From the NCBI RefSeq assembly GCF_900766305.1, contig NZ_CAAFUZ010000073.1, forward strand, positions 1 through 20,520: a stretch of DNA of 20,520 nucleotides. The letters are read 5' to 3'. The notes beneath the pieces are model-generated. The model saw only the letters and a list, made by a program, of their open reading frames with translations. It was not told the DNA's origin and searched no databases. Below, piece after piece: positions 6,774 through 14,499 of the stretch (within the stretch, counting starts at the first letter, position 1; each line of letters opens with the position of its first letter). Source of the DNA: an uncultured Gemella sp. Its GTDB lineage: Bacteria; Bacillota; Bacilli; Staphylococcales; Gemellaceae. The position numbers and the translations under genes are program-made.

Positions 6774-7796
6774 ATGACTTTAGAGAATATAAGAAAAGAA
6801 TATTTAGAATTAGTTAAAACAATTAAAGATGAAAAAAAACTTTATGACCTAAGAGTTAAATTTTTAGGAAAAAAAGGTGCACTAACAGAAGTTATGAAAG
6901 GTGCACGTGATTTATCACCAGAAGAAAGACCTACATTCGGGAAACTTGTTAATGAGGTTAAAACTTTCATTAATGATAGTTTAGAAGAGAAAAAAGCTGA
7001 ATTAGCTAAAGCAGCATTAGAGTTAAAATTAGCTAGTGAGGATATTGATGTTACTCTGCCTAGTAAAAAAGTTGAATTAGGTGGAATTAATCCATTAAAT
7101 AAAATTATTGAAGAGATTGAAGAAATCTTTATCTCTATGGGATATTCAGTTGCTGAAGGACCTGAGGTAGAAACTGATAAATTTAACTTTGAAATGTTAA
7201 ACTTACCTAAAGATCACCCTGCTCGTGATATGCAAGACTCATTCTATATTACGAATGAATTATTAATGAGAACACAAACTTCTCCTGTTCAAGCTCGTGA
7301 AATGTTAAAAGCTAATGGAGAAGGGCCTATCAAGATTATTTGTCCTGGTAAAGTATTCCGTCGTGATAATGATGATGCTACTCACTCTCACCAATTTACT
7401 CAAATTGAAGGATTAGTTGTAGATAAAAATATCACATTTAGTGATTTAAAAGGTACTTTAGAGCACTTTATTAAAGCTGTATTCGGAGAAAATAAAAAAA
7501 TCCGTCTACGTCCAAGTTTCTTCCCATTTACTGAGCCTTCAGTAGAGGTTGATGTATCTTGGGGTAATGAAGATGATGAAGAAAACATTAAATGGCTTGA
7601 AATTTTAGGAGCTGGTATGGTTCACCCTAACGTTCTTAAAATGGCTGGTTTTGATCCAGAGGTATACTCTGGGTTTGCGTTTGGTATGGGACCAGAACGT
7701 GTTGCAATGTTAAAATATGGTATTAGCGATATTAGAAGTTTCTACACAAATGACGTAAGATTCTTACAACAATTTAATAGTGATAGAAACGATTAA
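6774..7796 (+). CDS. pheS: phenylalanyl-tRNA synthetase, alpha subunit
   Basis: The 340-residue length is typical. PheS is the catalytic subunit of the alpha2-beta2 enzyme that charges tRNA-Phe. The first ~85 residues are a charged coiled-coil arm that contacts tRNA. The class II core follows, with motif 2 ([20 protein letters not shown], about 194-213) and motif 3 ([17 protein letters not shown], about 300-316). AAGGAGG at 6762-6768 is five bases before the ATG. It is first in the operon, 57 bases after the T-box terminator, and 12 bases separate it from pheT. Confidence 0.97.
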   Translation: MTLENIRKEYLELVKTIKDEKKLYDLRVKFLGKKGALTEVMKGARDLSPEERPTFGKLVNEVKTFINDSLEEKKAELAKAALELKLASEDIDVTLPSKKVELGGINPLNKIIEEIEEIFISMGYSVAEGPEVETDKFNFEMLNLPKDHPARDMQDSFYITNELLMRTQTSPVQAREMLKANGEGPIKIICPGKVFRRDNDDATHSHQFTQIEGLVVDKNITFSDLKGTLEHFIKAVFGENKKIRLRPSFFPFTEPSVEVDVSWGNEDDEENIKWLEILGAGMVHPNVLKMAGFDPEVYSGFAFGMGPERVAMLKYGISDIRSFYTNDVRFLQQFNSDRND

Positions 7797-7808
7797 TAGG
7801 AGGTAGTA

Positions 7809-10202
7809 ATGTTAGTAAGTTATAATTGGTTAAAACAATATACGAATGTTGAAGCTAATGCAAATGCATTAGCTGAAAAAATCACACGTGGTGGTATTGA
7901 AGTCGAAGGTGTTGAATATTTAGCAGATGAAATATCTAACGTCGTAGTTGGATATGTTGTATCTAAAGAAAAACACCCTGATGCTGAAAAATTAAATGTA
8001 TGTCAAGTAAACGTTGGTGAAGAAGAAAACCTGCAAATTGTTTGTGGTGCACCAAATGTTGATGCTGGACAATATGTAATTGTTGCTAAAGTTGGAGCTA
8101 AATTACCAGGAATTAAAATTAAAAAAGCTAAACTTCGTGGTGTAGAATCACAAGGTATGATTTGTTCATTAGCTGAATTAGGATTAAGTAAGAGTGTAGT
8201 GCCTAAAAATTATCAAGAAGGTATATACGTATTTGAAACTGAACAAGAGTTAGGCTCTGATGTTGTTGAAGTACTTGGTTTAAATGATTACATCTTAGAT
8301 TTATCAATTACACCTAACAGAGCGGATGCATTAAGTATGCGTGGTCTTACTTATGAATTAGGTGCTTTATACAATAACAAAGTTGACTTTAATGATGTAG
8401 AAAAAGAAGAAAATTACGAAGCTACTTCGTTACAAGTTGCTATTGAAAGTGATTCTTGTAGAAACTATGTAGGTCAAGTAGTGAAAAATGTTGAAGTGAA
8501 ATCTTCGCCACTATGGTTACAAACAAGACTTATGAACTCTGGAATTCGTCCTATTAACAACATTGTAGATATTACAAACTTCGTACTATTAGAATTTGGT
8601 CAACCAATGCATGCATTCGATAAAGATCTAGTTGGAGATAAAATCGTAGTTCGTGATGCTAAAGAAGGTGAAGTTCTAGAAACTCTTGATGGAGAAGAGA
8701 GAAAATTACAAACAACTGATTTAGTAATTACTGATGGAACGCGCGCTATTGCTCTTGGAGGAGTAATGGGTGGTAAAAACACAGAGGTAAGTGAAGAAAC
8801 TAAAAATATTATTTTAGAATCTGCATATTTTAATCCGACATCAGTTCGTCGTACTTCAGCTGCTCATGGGTTAAGAAGTGATTCTTCTGCAAGATTTGAA
8901 AAAGGTATTGATCCTAATATGCAAAAAGCAGCCCTTGCTCGTGCAGTAGAATTAATTTTAGAATTATGTCCAAATGCCGTAGTTGAAAGTTCAGTTGGAG
9001 TAGTTAATAAAGAAGAAGAGAAAGTTGTAGAAATTACTACTTCATATATTAACAACTACCTTGGAATTACATTATCTACTGAAGAGATTGCAGCTATTTT
9101 AGAAGGATTAAGTTTTACTGTAGAAGTAACAGGAGAAAACTTAGTAGTTAAAGTACCTACTAGAAGACCTGATATCTCAATTAAACAAGACTTAGTTGAA
9201 GAAGTTATTAGAATTTATGGATATGATAATCTAGCTTCAACATTACCAAAATTCTCTAAAACTACTAAAGGTGGTTTAACTTATTCACAAAGAATGGTAC
9301 GTGATCTGCGCGCAGTATATGCTAGCTTAGGATTTAATGATACTATTAACTATTCATTAGTATCAGAAGAAGAAGCTACGCAGTATACTTTAGAAGATCA
9401 CCACAAAGTTAGATTATTAATGCCTATGACTGAAACTCACTCGACATTACGTCAAAGTTTAGTTCCAGGATTATTAAACACTGTTCAATACAACGTAGCT
9501 AGAAAACAAAAAGATCTAAAACTTCTTGAAATTGGACGTGTATTCTTTGGTAGTGGAAATGATAATATCCAACCTAAAGAAACATTATACTTAAGTGCTG
9601 CGCTAACTGGAGAAGAAAGAGTAACTAAATGGCTTAAAGAAAGTAGCTCATTAGACTTCTTCGCGGCTAAAGGGTACTTAGAAGTTGTTTTCGATCGTTT
9701 AGGCTTAGATGAAAAAGTTATATATAAAAAATCTAAACTTGAAGGTATGCACCCAGGACGTTTCGCTGAGGTATATTTAGGTGGAAAACGTATTGGATTT
9801 ATTGGAGAAGTTCACCCACAAGTTGCAGATAAGCTTGGATTAAATACTACATATGTATTTGAAATTAATTTAGATGAAGTTATTTCAGAAAGTAAAGTTA
9901 AACCTAAGTATGAAGAGGTAACTAAATATCCTGAAATTACAAGAGATATCGCTATGTTAGTTGATGTTAAAGATGAATATCAAAATATCTATAATGTAAT
10001 TGAATCAGTAAATAGTAAATTAATTACTAAAGTGGAATTATTCGACTTATATGTTGGTGCTGAGTTATTAGTTGGTAAGAAATCACTAGCTTTAACTATT
10101 ACATATAGTGATAAACAAAAAACTTTAACAGATGAAGAAGTAACAGCGGTACATGATAAAGTACTTTCTGCACTTACAGAGTACGGAGCTATTATTAGGT
10201 AG
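7809..10202 (+). CDS. pheT: phenylalanyl-tRNA synthetase, beta subunit
   Basis: This 797-residue protein is full length. Domains in order: an EMAP-type tRNA-binding domain (about 40-150, VVVGYVVSKEKHPDAEKLNVC); the B3/B4 editing domain that hydrolyses Tyr-tRNA-Phe (about 205-380); the B5 helix-turn-helix-like domain (about 405-480, PTRRPDISIKQDLVEEVIRIYG); a catalytic-like core (about 490-690); and a C-terminal ferredoxin-like anticodon-binding domain (about 700-797, KYPEITRDIAMLVD). It forms the tetramer with PheS. AGGAGG at 7799-7804 serves the ATG at 7809. The plsY ribosome-binding site overlaps its stop. Confidence 0.97.
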   Translation: MLVSYNWLKQYTNVEANANALAEKITRGGIEVEGVEYLADEISNVVVGYVVSKEKHPDAEKLNVCQVNVGEEENLQIVCGAPNVDAGQYVIVAKVGAKLPGIKIKKAKLRGVESQGMICSLAELGLSKSVVPKNYQEGIYVFETEQELGSDVVEVLGLNDYILDLSITPNRADALSMRGLTYELGALYNNKVDFNDVEKEENYEATSLQVAIESDSCRNYVGQVVKNVEVKSSPLWLQTRLMNSGIRPINNIVDITNFVLLEFGQPMHAFDKDLVGDKIVVRDAKEGEVLETLDGEERKLQTTDLVITDGTRAIALGGVMGGKNTEVSEETKNIILESAYFNPTSVRRTSAAHGLRSDSSARFEKGIDPNMQKAALARAVELILELCPNAVVESSVGVVNKEEEKVVEITTSYINNYLGITLSTEEIAAILEGLSFTVEVTGENLVVKVPTRRPDISIKQDLVEEVIRIYGYDNLASTLPKFSKTTKGGLTYSQRMVRDLRAVYASLGFNDTINYSLVSEEEATQYTLEDHHKVRLLMPMTETHSTLRQSLVPGLLNTVQYNVARKQKDLKLLEIGRVFFGSGNDNIQPKETLYLSAALTGEERVTKWLKESSSLDFFAAKGYLEVVFDRLGLDEKVIYKKSKLEGMHPGRFAEVYLGGKRIGFIGEVHPQVADKLGLNTTYVFEINLDEVISESKVKPKYEEVTKYPEITRDIAMLVDVKDEYQNIYNVIESVNSKLITKVELFDLYVGAELLVGKKSLALTITYSDKQKTLTDEEVTAVHDKVLSALTEYGAIIR

Positions 10203-10209
10203 GTAGTCT

Positions 10210-10833
10210 ATGATTACACAGATAATATTATTTTGCGTTTTAGCATATGTAATTGGTTCGATACCTTTTGCATTAATAGTAGGGAAAGTATTTTACAATA
10301 CTGATATTAGAACACTTGGAAGTGGAAATTTAGGTACAACAAATACTTTTAGATGTCTTGGAAAAAAGGCAGGAGTTACAGTATTTATATGTGATGTATC
10401 TAAAGGGATAATCGCTACATTTCTTCCAACATTGATGCTAGGAAGAGTAGACTTTTTATCAATATTTGGAGCATTTGCAATGATAGGACATGTTTTTCCT
10501 ATCTTTGCAAACTTCAAAGGTGGAAAAGCCGTAGCTACGGGTTCAGGAGTATTTATCTTCTTATATCCTATGTTAAGCTTGTTACTTTTAGCTATATTCT
10601 TTTCAACACTATTTTTAACAGGATATGTTTCATTAGGTAGCATACTTATTAGTTTAACTGCCATTGGGTACCTTAGCCTGTTTGAAACTGGATTTGATAA
10701 GTGGATTATGATAGTGATGTGTATTTTTGTTATTTATATGCACAAAAAGAATATACAGAGATTAATAAGTGGGACAGAAAATCAATCGAAATTAAAAATT
10801 GGAAAGGGAAAAAAGAATGACGAAAATCATTAG
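10210..10833 (+). CDS. plsY: PlsY, acyl-phosphate:glycerol-3-phosphate acyltransferase
   Basis: PlsY makes lysophosphatidic acid from acyl-phosphate and glycerol-3-phosphate, the first acylation step of membrane phospholipid synthesis. The 207 residues are strongly hydrophobic, with several membrane segments starting at residue 1. The family motifs are all present: GSGNLGTTNTFR near residues 37-48, FKGGKAVATGSGV near 100-112, and a terminal HKKNIQRLISGTE. AGGTAGG (10197-10203), overlapping the pheT stop, is the only ribosome-binding site, so it is translationally linked to pheT. Its last 17 bases overlap folD. The C-terminal tail (KIGKGKKNDENH) is lysine-rich and probably cytoplasmic. Confidence 0.93.
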   Translation: MITQIILFCVLAYVIGSIPFALIVGKVFYNTDIRTLGSGNLGTTNTFRCLGKKAGVTVFICDVSKGIIATFLPTLMLGRVDFLSIFGAFAMIGHVFPIFANFKGGKAVATGSGVFIFLYPMLSLLLLAIFFSTLFLTGYVSLGSILISLTAIGYLSLFETGFDKWIMIVMCIFVIYMHKKNIQRLISGTENQSKLKIGKGKKNDENH

Positions 10834-11668
10834 TGGAACACAACTTGCGAAAGAGTTAAGAGAAGAAATTAAAAAAGAAGCAGCTGCTTTAAGAGAAAAA
10901 GGTGTTGAGCCTACACTTGCAGTTGTTTTAGTAGGAGATAATAAAGCATCAAGAAGTTATGTTAATTCTAAACATAAAGCGTGTATAGAAAATAATATAA
11001 ATTCTATAAAAATTGAGTTACCAGAAGAAATCTCTACTGATGATTTATTAAATGAAATCGAAAAATTAAATAGTGATGATAAGGTTCACGGAATTTTAGT
11101 ACAATTACCATTGCCAAAACACATAGATGCAGAAAAAGTTCTGAATGCTGTAACTCCATCAAAAGATGTAGATGGATTCCATCCTATAAATGTTGGAAAG
11201 TTAGTGATTGGAGAAGCTAAACTTATTCCTTGTACACCTTTAGGGATTTTAGAAATGATAAAATCAACTGGTGAGGAAATCTCAGGGAAACTTGCTCTAG
11301 TAATTGGAAGAAGTAATATTGTAGGTAAACCTATTTCGACTTTATTACTTCAAAATAATGCAACTGTAATTACTGCTCATTCTAGAACTAAAGATTTAGA
11401 AACGCTAATAGAGCAAGCTGATATTATTGTAAGCTGTGTAGGAGTTGCACATTTCTTAAGTGGAAAAGAAAAAGTAAAACCAACTTGTACGATTATTGAT
11501 GTAGGTAATAACTACAAAGATGGTAAGTTAGTTGGAGATGTAAATCTAGATGAGTTTATAGAGAAAGTTGCTTATATTTCTCCTGTACCTGGAGGAGTAG
11601 GGCCTTTAACAATCACAATGTTAATGAGAAATACATTAACTGCTACTTATGATTTATTAGAAAAATAA
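10817..11668 (+). CDS. folD: FolD, bifunctional methylene-THF dehydrogenase / methenyl-THF cyclohydrolase
   Basis: FolD interconverts 5,10-methylene-, 5,10-methenyl- and 10-formyl-tetrahydrofolate with NADP, supplying one-carbon units for purines and formyl-Met. The 283 residues show the catalytic region YVNSKHKACIE, VQLPLPKHI, DVDGFHPINVGKL, PCTPLGILEM, the nucleotide-binding GRSNIVGKPISTLLL, and YISPVPGGVGPLTITMLMRNT. The ATG at 10817 (MTKIISGTQLAKEL) matches the usual start and follows AAAGGG; a TTG at 10799 would add six residues lacking a better ribosome site. The start lies inside plsY, suggesting coupled translation. I see no clear terminator after the stop. Confidence 0.95.
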   Translation: MTKIISGTQLAKELREEIKKEAAALREKGVEPTLAVVLVGDNKASRSYVNSKHKACIENNINSIKIELPEEISTDDLLNEIEKLNSDDKVHGILVQLPLPKHIDAEKVLNAVTPSKDVDGFHPINVGKLVIGEAKLIPCTPLGILEMIKSTGEEISGKLALVIGRSNIVGKPISTLLLQNNATVITAHSRTKDLETLIEQADIIVSCVGVAHFLSGKEKVKPTCTIIDVGNNYKDGKLVGDVNLDEFIEKVAYISPVPGGVGPLTITMLMRNTLTATYDLLEK

Positions 11669-11707
11669 TTTCAAGAAAATCTAGATATTATTTGAGCCTT
11701 TATTTAA

Positions 11708-11736
11708 TTGAAATGTTTTTGATTTAATGATACAAT
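11708..11736 (+). promoter_or_regulatory. upstream promoter of secE-nusG
   Basis: TTGAAA (11708-11713), a 17-base spacer and TACAAT (11731-11736) preceded by TGA, an extended -10. Confidence 0.6.
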
Positions 11737-11772
11737 AATATATTGTACAAGAATGCAATATATTTAAAGATA

Positions 11773-11801
11773 TAGACTTATAAATTATACTATGTTATAA
11801 T
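11773..11801 (+). promoter_or_regulatory. proximal promoter of secE-nusG
   Basis: TAGACT (11773-11778), a 17-base spacer and the consensus TATAAT (11796-11801) preceded by TGT. The -10 box sits in one arm of a 12-bp perfect AT-only inverted repeat (11778-11789 and 11796-11807). Confidence 0.65.
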
Positions 11802-11849
11802 TTATAAAATGTAGAGAGTAAAGAAATTTATGTGGAGGATTGTTAATAA

Positions 11850-12023
11850 ATGATTAGATTCTTGAAAAATGTAGCCACAGAAATGCGTAAAGTAAGTTGG
11901 CCAACTTTTAGTGAACTTGTTAGAAAAACACTAATTGTTATTGTTGTAGTTGGAATATTAATGTTATTTAGCTACGTGGTAGATTTAGGAATAACTGCTG
12001 GAATTAGACACTTCAGTAGATAA
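11850..12023 (+). CDS. secE: SecE, preprotein translocase subunit
   Basis: This 57-residue protein reads MIRFLKNVATEMRKVSWPT, then a strongly hydrophobic single membrane segment (about residues 27-48) and a short tail. This is the minimal Gram-positive SecE, with the conserved amphipathic start and the K-V-S-W-P hinge. SecE clamps the SecY channel in the cytoplasmic membrane. GGAGG at 11834-11838 lies 11 bases before the ATG. It is followed by nusG after 11 bases, the standard secE-nusG pair. The ribosomal protein gene rpmG, often just upstream in Bacilli, is not present here. Confidence 0.95.
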   Translation: MIRFLKNVATEMRKVSWPTFSELVRKTLIVIVVVGILMLFSYVVDLGITAGIRHFSR

Positions 12024-12034
12024 GAGAGGTTATT

Positions 12035-12580
12035 ATGAGCGATACAGTAAGTAAAGAGTGGTATGTAATACATACGTATTCTGGATATGAAAACAAAGTA
12101 AAAGATAATATTGAAAAAAGAGTTGAGTCTCTTGGTATGGAAGACAAAATTTTCAGAATCGTTGTTCCAGAAGAAAAAGAGACAATCTTAACTCCAACAG
12201 GAAAGAAAAAAGAAGTTAATAGAAAAACATTCCCTGGATATGTACTTGTTGAGTTAGTAATGACAGATGATTCATGGTTTGTAGTTAGAAATACGCCTGG
12301 TGTAACTGGATTTGTAGGATCACACGGTGGTGGTTCTAAACCAAGTCCATTATTACCAGAAGAAATTAACTTTATTTTACAACAAATGGGTCTATCAAAT
12401 GTTGTAGATATTGATATTGAAGTTGGAGATTATGTTCGTGTTATCTCTGGTCCATTCGTTGATATGGAAGGAAAAGTTGTAAACTTAGACTTACATAACT
12501 ACAAAGCTGATGTTATGATCGAGCTTATGGGTAGAGAAACTAAAGTGGAGCTTGAACTTTATAATATCGAAAAATTCTAA
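12035..12580 (+). CDS. nusG: NusG, transcription elongation/antitermination factor
   Basis: This 181-residue protein has the NGN domain that binds RNA polymerase (residues about 8-115, WYVIHTYSGYENKVKDNI... FPGYVLVELVMTDDSWFVVRNTPGVTGFVG). A C-terminal KOW domain follows (about 128-181, VGDYVRVISGPFVDMEGKV), which contacts ribosomal protein S10 or other partners. NusG affects pausing and couples transcription to translation. GAGAGG (12024-12029) directly after the secE stop serves the ATG. Normally rplK follows; here a degV-family gene comes 37 bases later. Confidence 0.97.
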   Translation: MSDTVSKEWYVIHTYSGYENKVKDNIEKRVESLGMEDKIFRIVVPEEKETILTPTGKKKEVNRKTFPGYVLVELVMTDDSWFVVRNTPGVTGFVGSHGGGSKPSPLLPEEINFILQQMGLSNVVDIDIEVGDYVRVISGPFVDMEGKVVNLDLHNYKADVMIELMGRETKVELELYNIEKF

Positions 12581-12617
12581 GAAAGGAAAAGCTATCTTTA
12601 TGATAGTCGGATAGAAT

Positions 12618-13475
12618 GTGGAAAAGATTGCAATAATTATGGATTCAACTGCATATTTATCAGAAGATTTAAAGAAAGAATTAGATATTCGTACTGTTTA
12701 TTTAAATCTAATTATTGATAATAATTCATATAAAGAAGTTATCGATATGCCACTTGATAAATATCATGAATACCTAAAAAATCCTAACAATTCCTTCCCT
12801 ACAACTTCTCAACCTGCTATAGGTGAGGTTGTATCTTGCTTAGAAAAATTAAAAGAAGAAGGGTATACCGATGTCATTGCTATTGCACTTTCAAGTGGAA
12901 TTAGTGGTACATTCACGTCTTACTCTGTAGCTGGTCTTATGGTAGAAGGGTTGAATGTTCATCCGTTCGATTCTGAAGTCTCTTGTAGACCTGAAGGATA
13001 TTATGCGATTAAGGCAGCTAAGTTAATTAAAGAAGGAAAAAATTCTAAAGAAATAATCTCAGCATTAAATGAGATGAAAAAAGTATCACATGCATATTTC
13101 ATGGCTGATGATTTATCGCATCTACAACGTAGTGGACGTTTAAGTGGAGCACAGGCTGTAGTAGGAAGCTTACTTCAAGTTAAGCCGCTATTACATTTTG
13201 ATAACAAAGTTATAGTTCCATTCCAAAAGATACGAACATATAAAAAAGTTGTAGCTAGAATTTATGAATTATTCGATGAGTTTTATAAACAGCACGAAGA
13301 TGAACATATTACAATTTGTGTACTTCATGTTGATGCATTGGATAAAGCTGAAGAAATAAAAAAATATATTGAAGAAAATTATTCAAATGTAACTGTTGAA
13401 ATTGATGGTATTAGTCCAGTAATTTCTACACACTTAGGAATAGGCGCAGTTGGATTTGGGTGGACAATATTATAA
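12618..13475 (+). CDS. DegV-family fatty-acid-binding protein (FakB-like)
   Basis: The 285 residues fit the DegV family throughout: IIMDSTAYLSEDL at the start, the FPTTSQPAIGE loop, ALSSGISGTFTSY, the DSEVSCRPEGYYA strand, and a C-terminal GIGAVGFGW. Members bind one fatty acid and present it to the kinase FakA, which makes acyl-phosphate. That product is the substrate of PlsY, also encoded in this window, but the link is only functional inference. The start is GTG at 12618; its ribosome site is weak (GGA at 12609-12611), and a five-codon reading frame with stop ends three bases before it. Which fakB paralogue this is cannot be decided. Confidence 0.88.
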   Translation: MEKIAIIMDSTAYLSEDLKKELDIRTVYLNLIIDNNSYKEVIDMPLDKYHEYLKNPNNSFPTTSQPAIGEVVSCLEKLKEEGYTDVIAIALSSGISGTFTSYSVAGLMVEGLNVHPFDSEVSCRPEGYYAIKAAKLIKEGKNSKEIISALNEMKKVSHAYFMADDLSHLQRSGRLSGAQAVVGSLLQVKPLLHFDNKVIVPFQKIRTYKKVVARIYELFDEFYKQHEDEHITICVLHVDALDKAEEIKKYIEENYSNVTVEIDGISPVISTHLGIGAVGFGWTIL

Positions 13476-13496
13476 AAAAATTAAGAGGTGGAAAAT

Positions 13497-13880
13497 ATGG
13501 TACAAACAATGGCACACACTTGCTACCGAGTAGCAGATTTAAAAGAATCAGTTAAATTTTATACTGAAGCATTCGACTTCGTAGTAAGTCGTAAAAGAGA
13601 TTTTCCTGAGTACAAGTTTACATTAGTATACTTAACTTTACCAGGTTCAAACTATGAGTTAGAATTAACTTATAACTACGATCACGGTGCATATGAACTT
13701 GGAGATGGATATGGCCACATAGCTATTTCTGTAGAAGATTTAGAAGGTCTATATGAAAAACACAAAGCGGCAGGATATGATGTAACAGAACTTAAAGGTT
13801 TACCAGGTTTCCCGCCGGGATATTACTTCATAAAAGATCCAGATGGATACAAAATTGAGGTAATTCGTACTAAAATGTAG
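13497..13880 (+). CDS. glyoxalase I-like VOC-fold protein (lactoylglutathione lyase family)
   Basis: This 127-residue protein has two beta-alpha-beta-beta-beta modules of the vicinal-oxygen-chelate fold. Candidate metal ligands are at the glyoxalase I positions: His7 (AHTCYRV), Glu56 (YELELTYN), His74 (GYGHIAI) and Glu121 (YKIEVI). GloA turns the methylglyoxal-thiol adduct into S-lactoyl thiol. The ligands support an active metalloenzyme, but the thiol cofactor in this organism is unknown. AGAGGTGG (13484-13491) is five bases before the ATG at 13497; the GTG at 13488 lies within that site, so the later start is preferred. It follows the degV gene closely. Confidence 0.85.
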   Translation: MVQTMAHTCYRVADLKESVKFYTEAFDFVVSRKRDFPEYKFTLVYLTLPGSNYELELTYNYDHGAYELGDGYGHIAISVEDLEGLYEKHKAAGYDVTELKGLPGFPPGYYFIKDPDGYKIEVIRTKM

Positions 13881-13887
13881 TTATCAT

Positions 13888-13916
13888 TTGATTTATTTAT
13901 AATCATATGATATAAT
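13888..13916 (+). promoter_or_regulatory. promoter of the rimP-nusA-infB operon
   Basis: TTGATT (13888-13893), a 17-base spacer and TATAAT (13911-13916) preceded by TGA (extended -10). A ten-base palindrome, ATCATATGAT, overlaps its edge at 13902-13911. Predicted start near 13923, giving a leader of about 90 bases. Confidence 0.82.
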
Positions 13917-13941
13917 GTACATACATTGAAATAAATTACCG

Positions 13942-13978
13942 AAAGGGTGGTGAATTTTGAAAGGTTCTCCGCTCTTTT
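13942..13978 (+). promoter_or_regulatory. leader hairpin before rimP, possible NusA-dependent attenuator
   Basis: AAAGGGTGG (13942-13950) can pair with CCGCTCTTT (13969-13977), nine base pairs with two G-U wobbles, and the run of four T overlaps the stem. It looks like a weak intrinsic terminator. In Bacillus subtilis this operon is reported to be autoregulated by NusA-dependent termination in its leader, so a similar role is plausible but inferred. Confidence 0.45.
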
Positions 13979-13998
13979 ATATTGCAATTAAAACTTAA
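13957..13998 (+). CDS. possible 13-residue leader peptide
   Basis: A TTG start at 13957 sits six bases after a good ribosome site (AAAGGGTGG) and reads MKGSPLFYIAIKT before TAA. The frame crosses the whole 3' arm of the leader hairpin, and its ribosome site is the 5' arm, so translation and hairpin formation would exclude each other. It ends 16 bases before rimP. A frame this short could be chance; the placement is the only evidence. Confidence 0.3.
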   Translation: MKGSPLFYIAIKT

Positions 13999-14014
13999 GA
14001 AAGAGGTGGACTGT

Positions 14015-14479
14015 ATGAGTATTGTAGAAAAAGTTAAAGCAATAGCAACAAAACAAGCAGAAAATACGGAATTTTCTCTTTATGATGTAGAATATGTAAA
14101 AGAAGGAACTGAGTATTTCTTACGTATTTACTTCGATAAAGATGGTGGACTTACACTTGATGATTGTGTATTATTAAGTGAGAAACTAGCAGAAGAACTT
14201 GATAAAGAAGATTTCATTAGTGATAAATATTATTTAGAGGTATCTTCTCCAGGAATCGAAAGAGACTTAAGAGACCTAGAAGAAGTAACTAATTCTGTTG
14301 GGAAACATGTTTATATTAAAACATATGAAAAAATCGATAATCAAAAAGAATTTTATGGTGATATCTTAGCTGTTGAAGGCGAAGAAATTACTGTAGAATA
14401 CAAAGATAAAGCGAGAGTTAAAAAATCAACAATTAACTATAGTAAAATCGCTAAAATTAGATTAGCTGTTAAATTTTAA
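14015..14479 (+). CDS. rimP: RimP, 30S ribosomal subunit maturation factor
   Basis: This 154-residue protein has the two RimP domains: an N-terminal alpha-beta domain (LYDVEYVKEGTEYFLRIYFDKDGGLTLDDCVLLSEKL, VSSPGIERDL) and a C-terminal SH3-like beta barrel (VGKHVYIKTYEKIDNQKEFYGDI). It binds pre-30S particles late in assembly. AGAGGTGG at 14002-14009 fixes the ATG at 14015 (MSIVEKVKAIA); an upstream in-frame TTG at 13982 has no ribosome site. First gene of the rimP-nusA-ylxR-ylxQ-infB-rbfA operon, 20 bases before nusA. Confidence 0.94.
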   Translation: MSIVEKVKAIATKQAENTEFSLYDVEYVKEGTEYFLRIYFDKDGGLTLDDCVLLSEKLAEELDKEDFISDKYYLEVSSPGIERDLRDLEEVTNSVGKHVYIKTYEKIDNQKEFYGDILAVEGEEITVEYKDKARVKKSTINYSKIAKIRLAVKF

Positions 14480-14499
14480 TTATTAAAGGAGAAAGAAAG

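Noticed and set aside
10293..10664. Antisense frame of 123 codons opposite plsY
   Set aside because: It lies wholly within a well-recognised plsY with all motifs, has no ribosome-binding context and no recognisable domain.
11669..11849. rpmG (ribosomal protein L33) upstream of secE
   Set aside because: The 181-base spacer is AT-rich with promoters and no frame encoding an L33-like cysteine-containing peptide.
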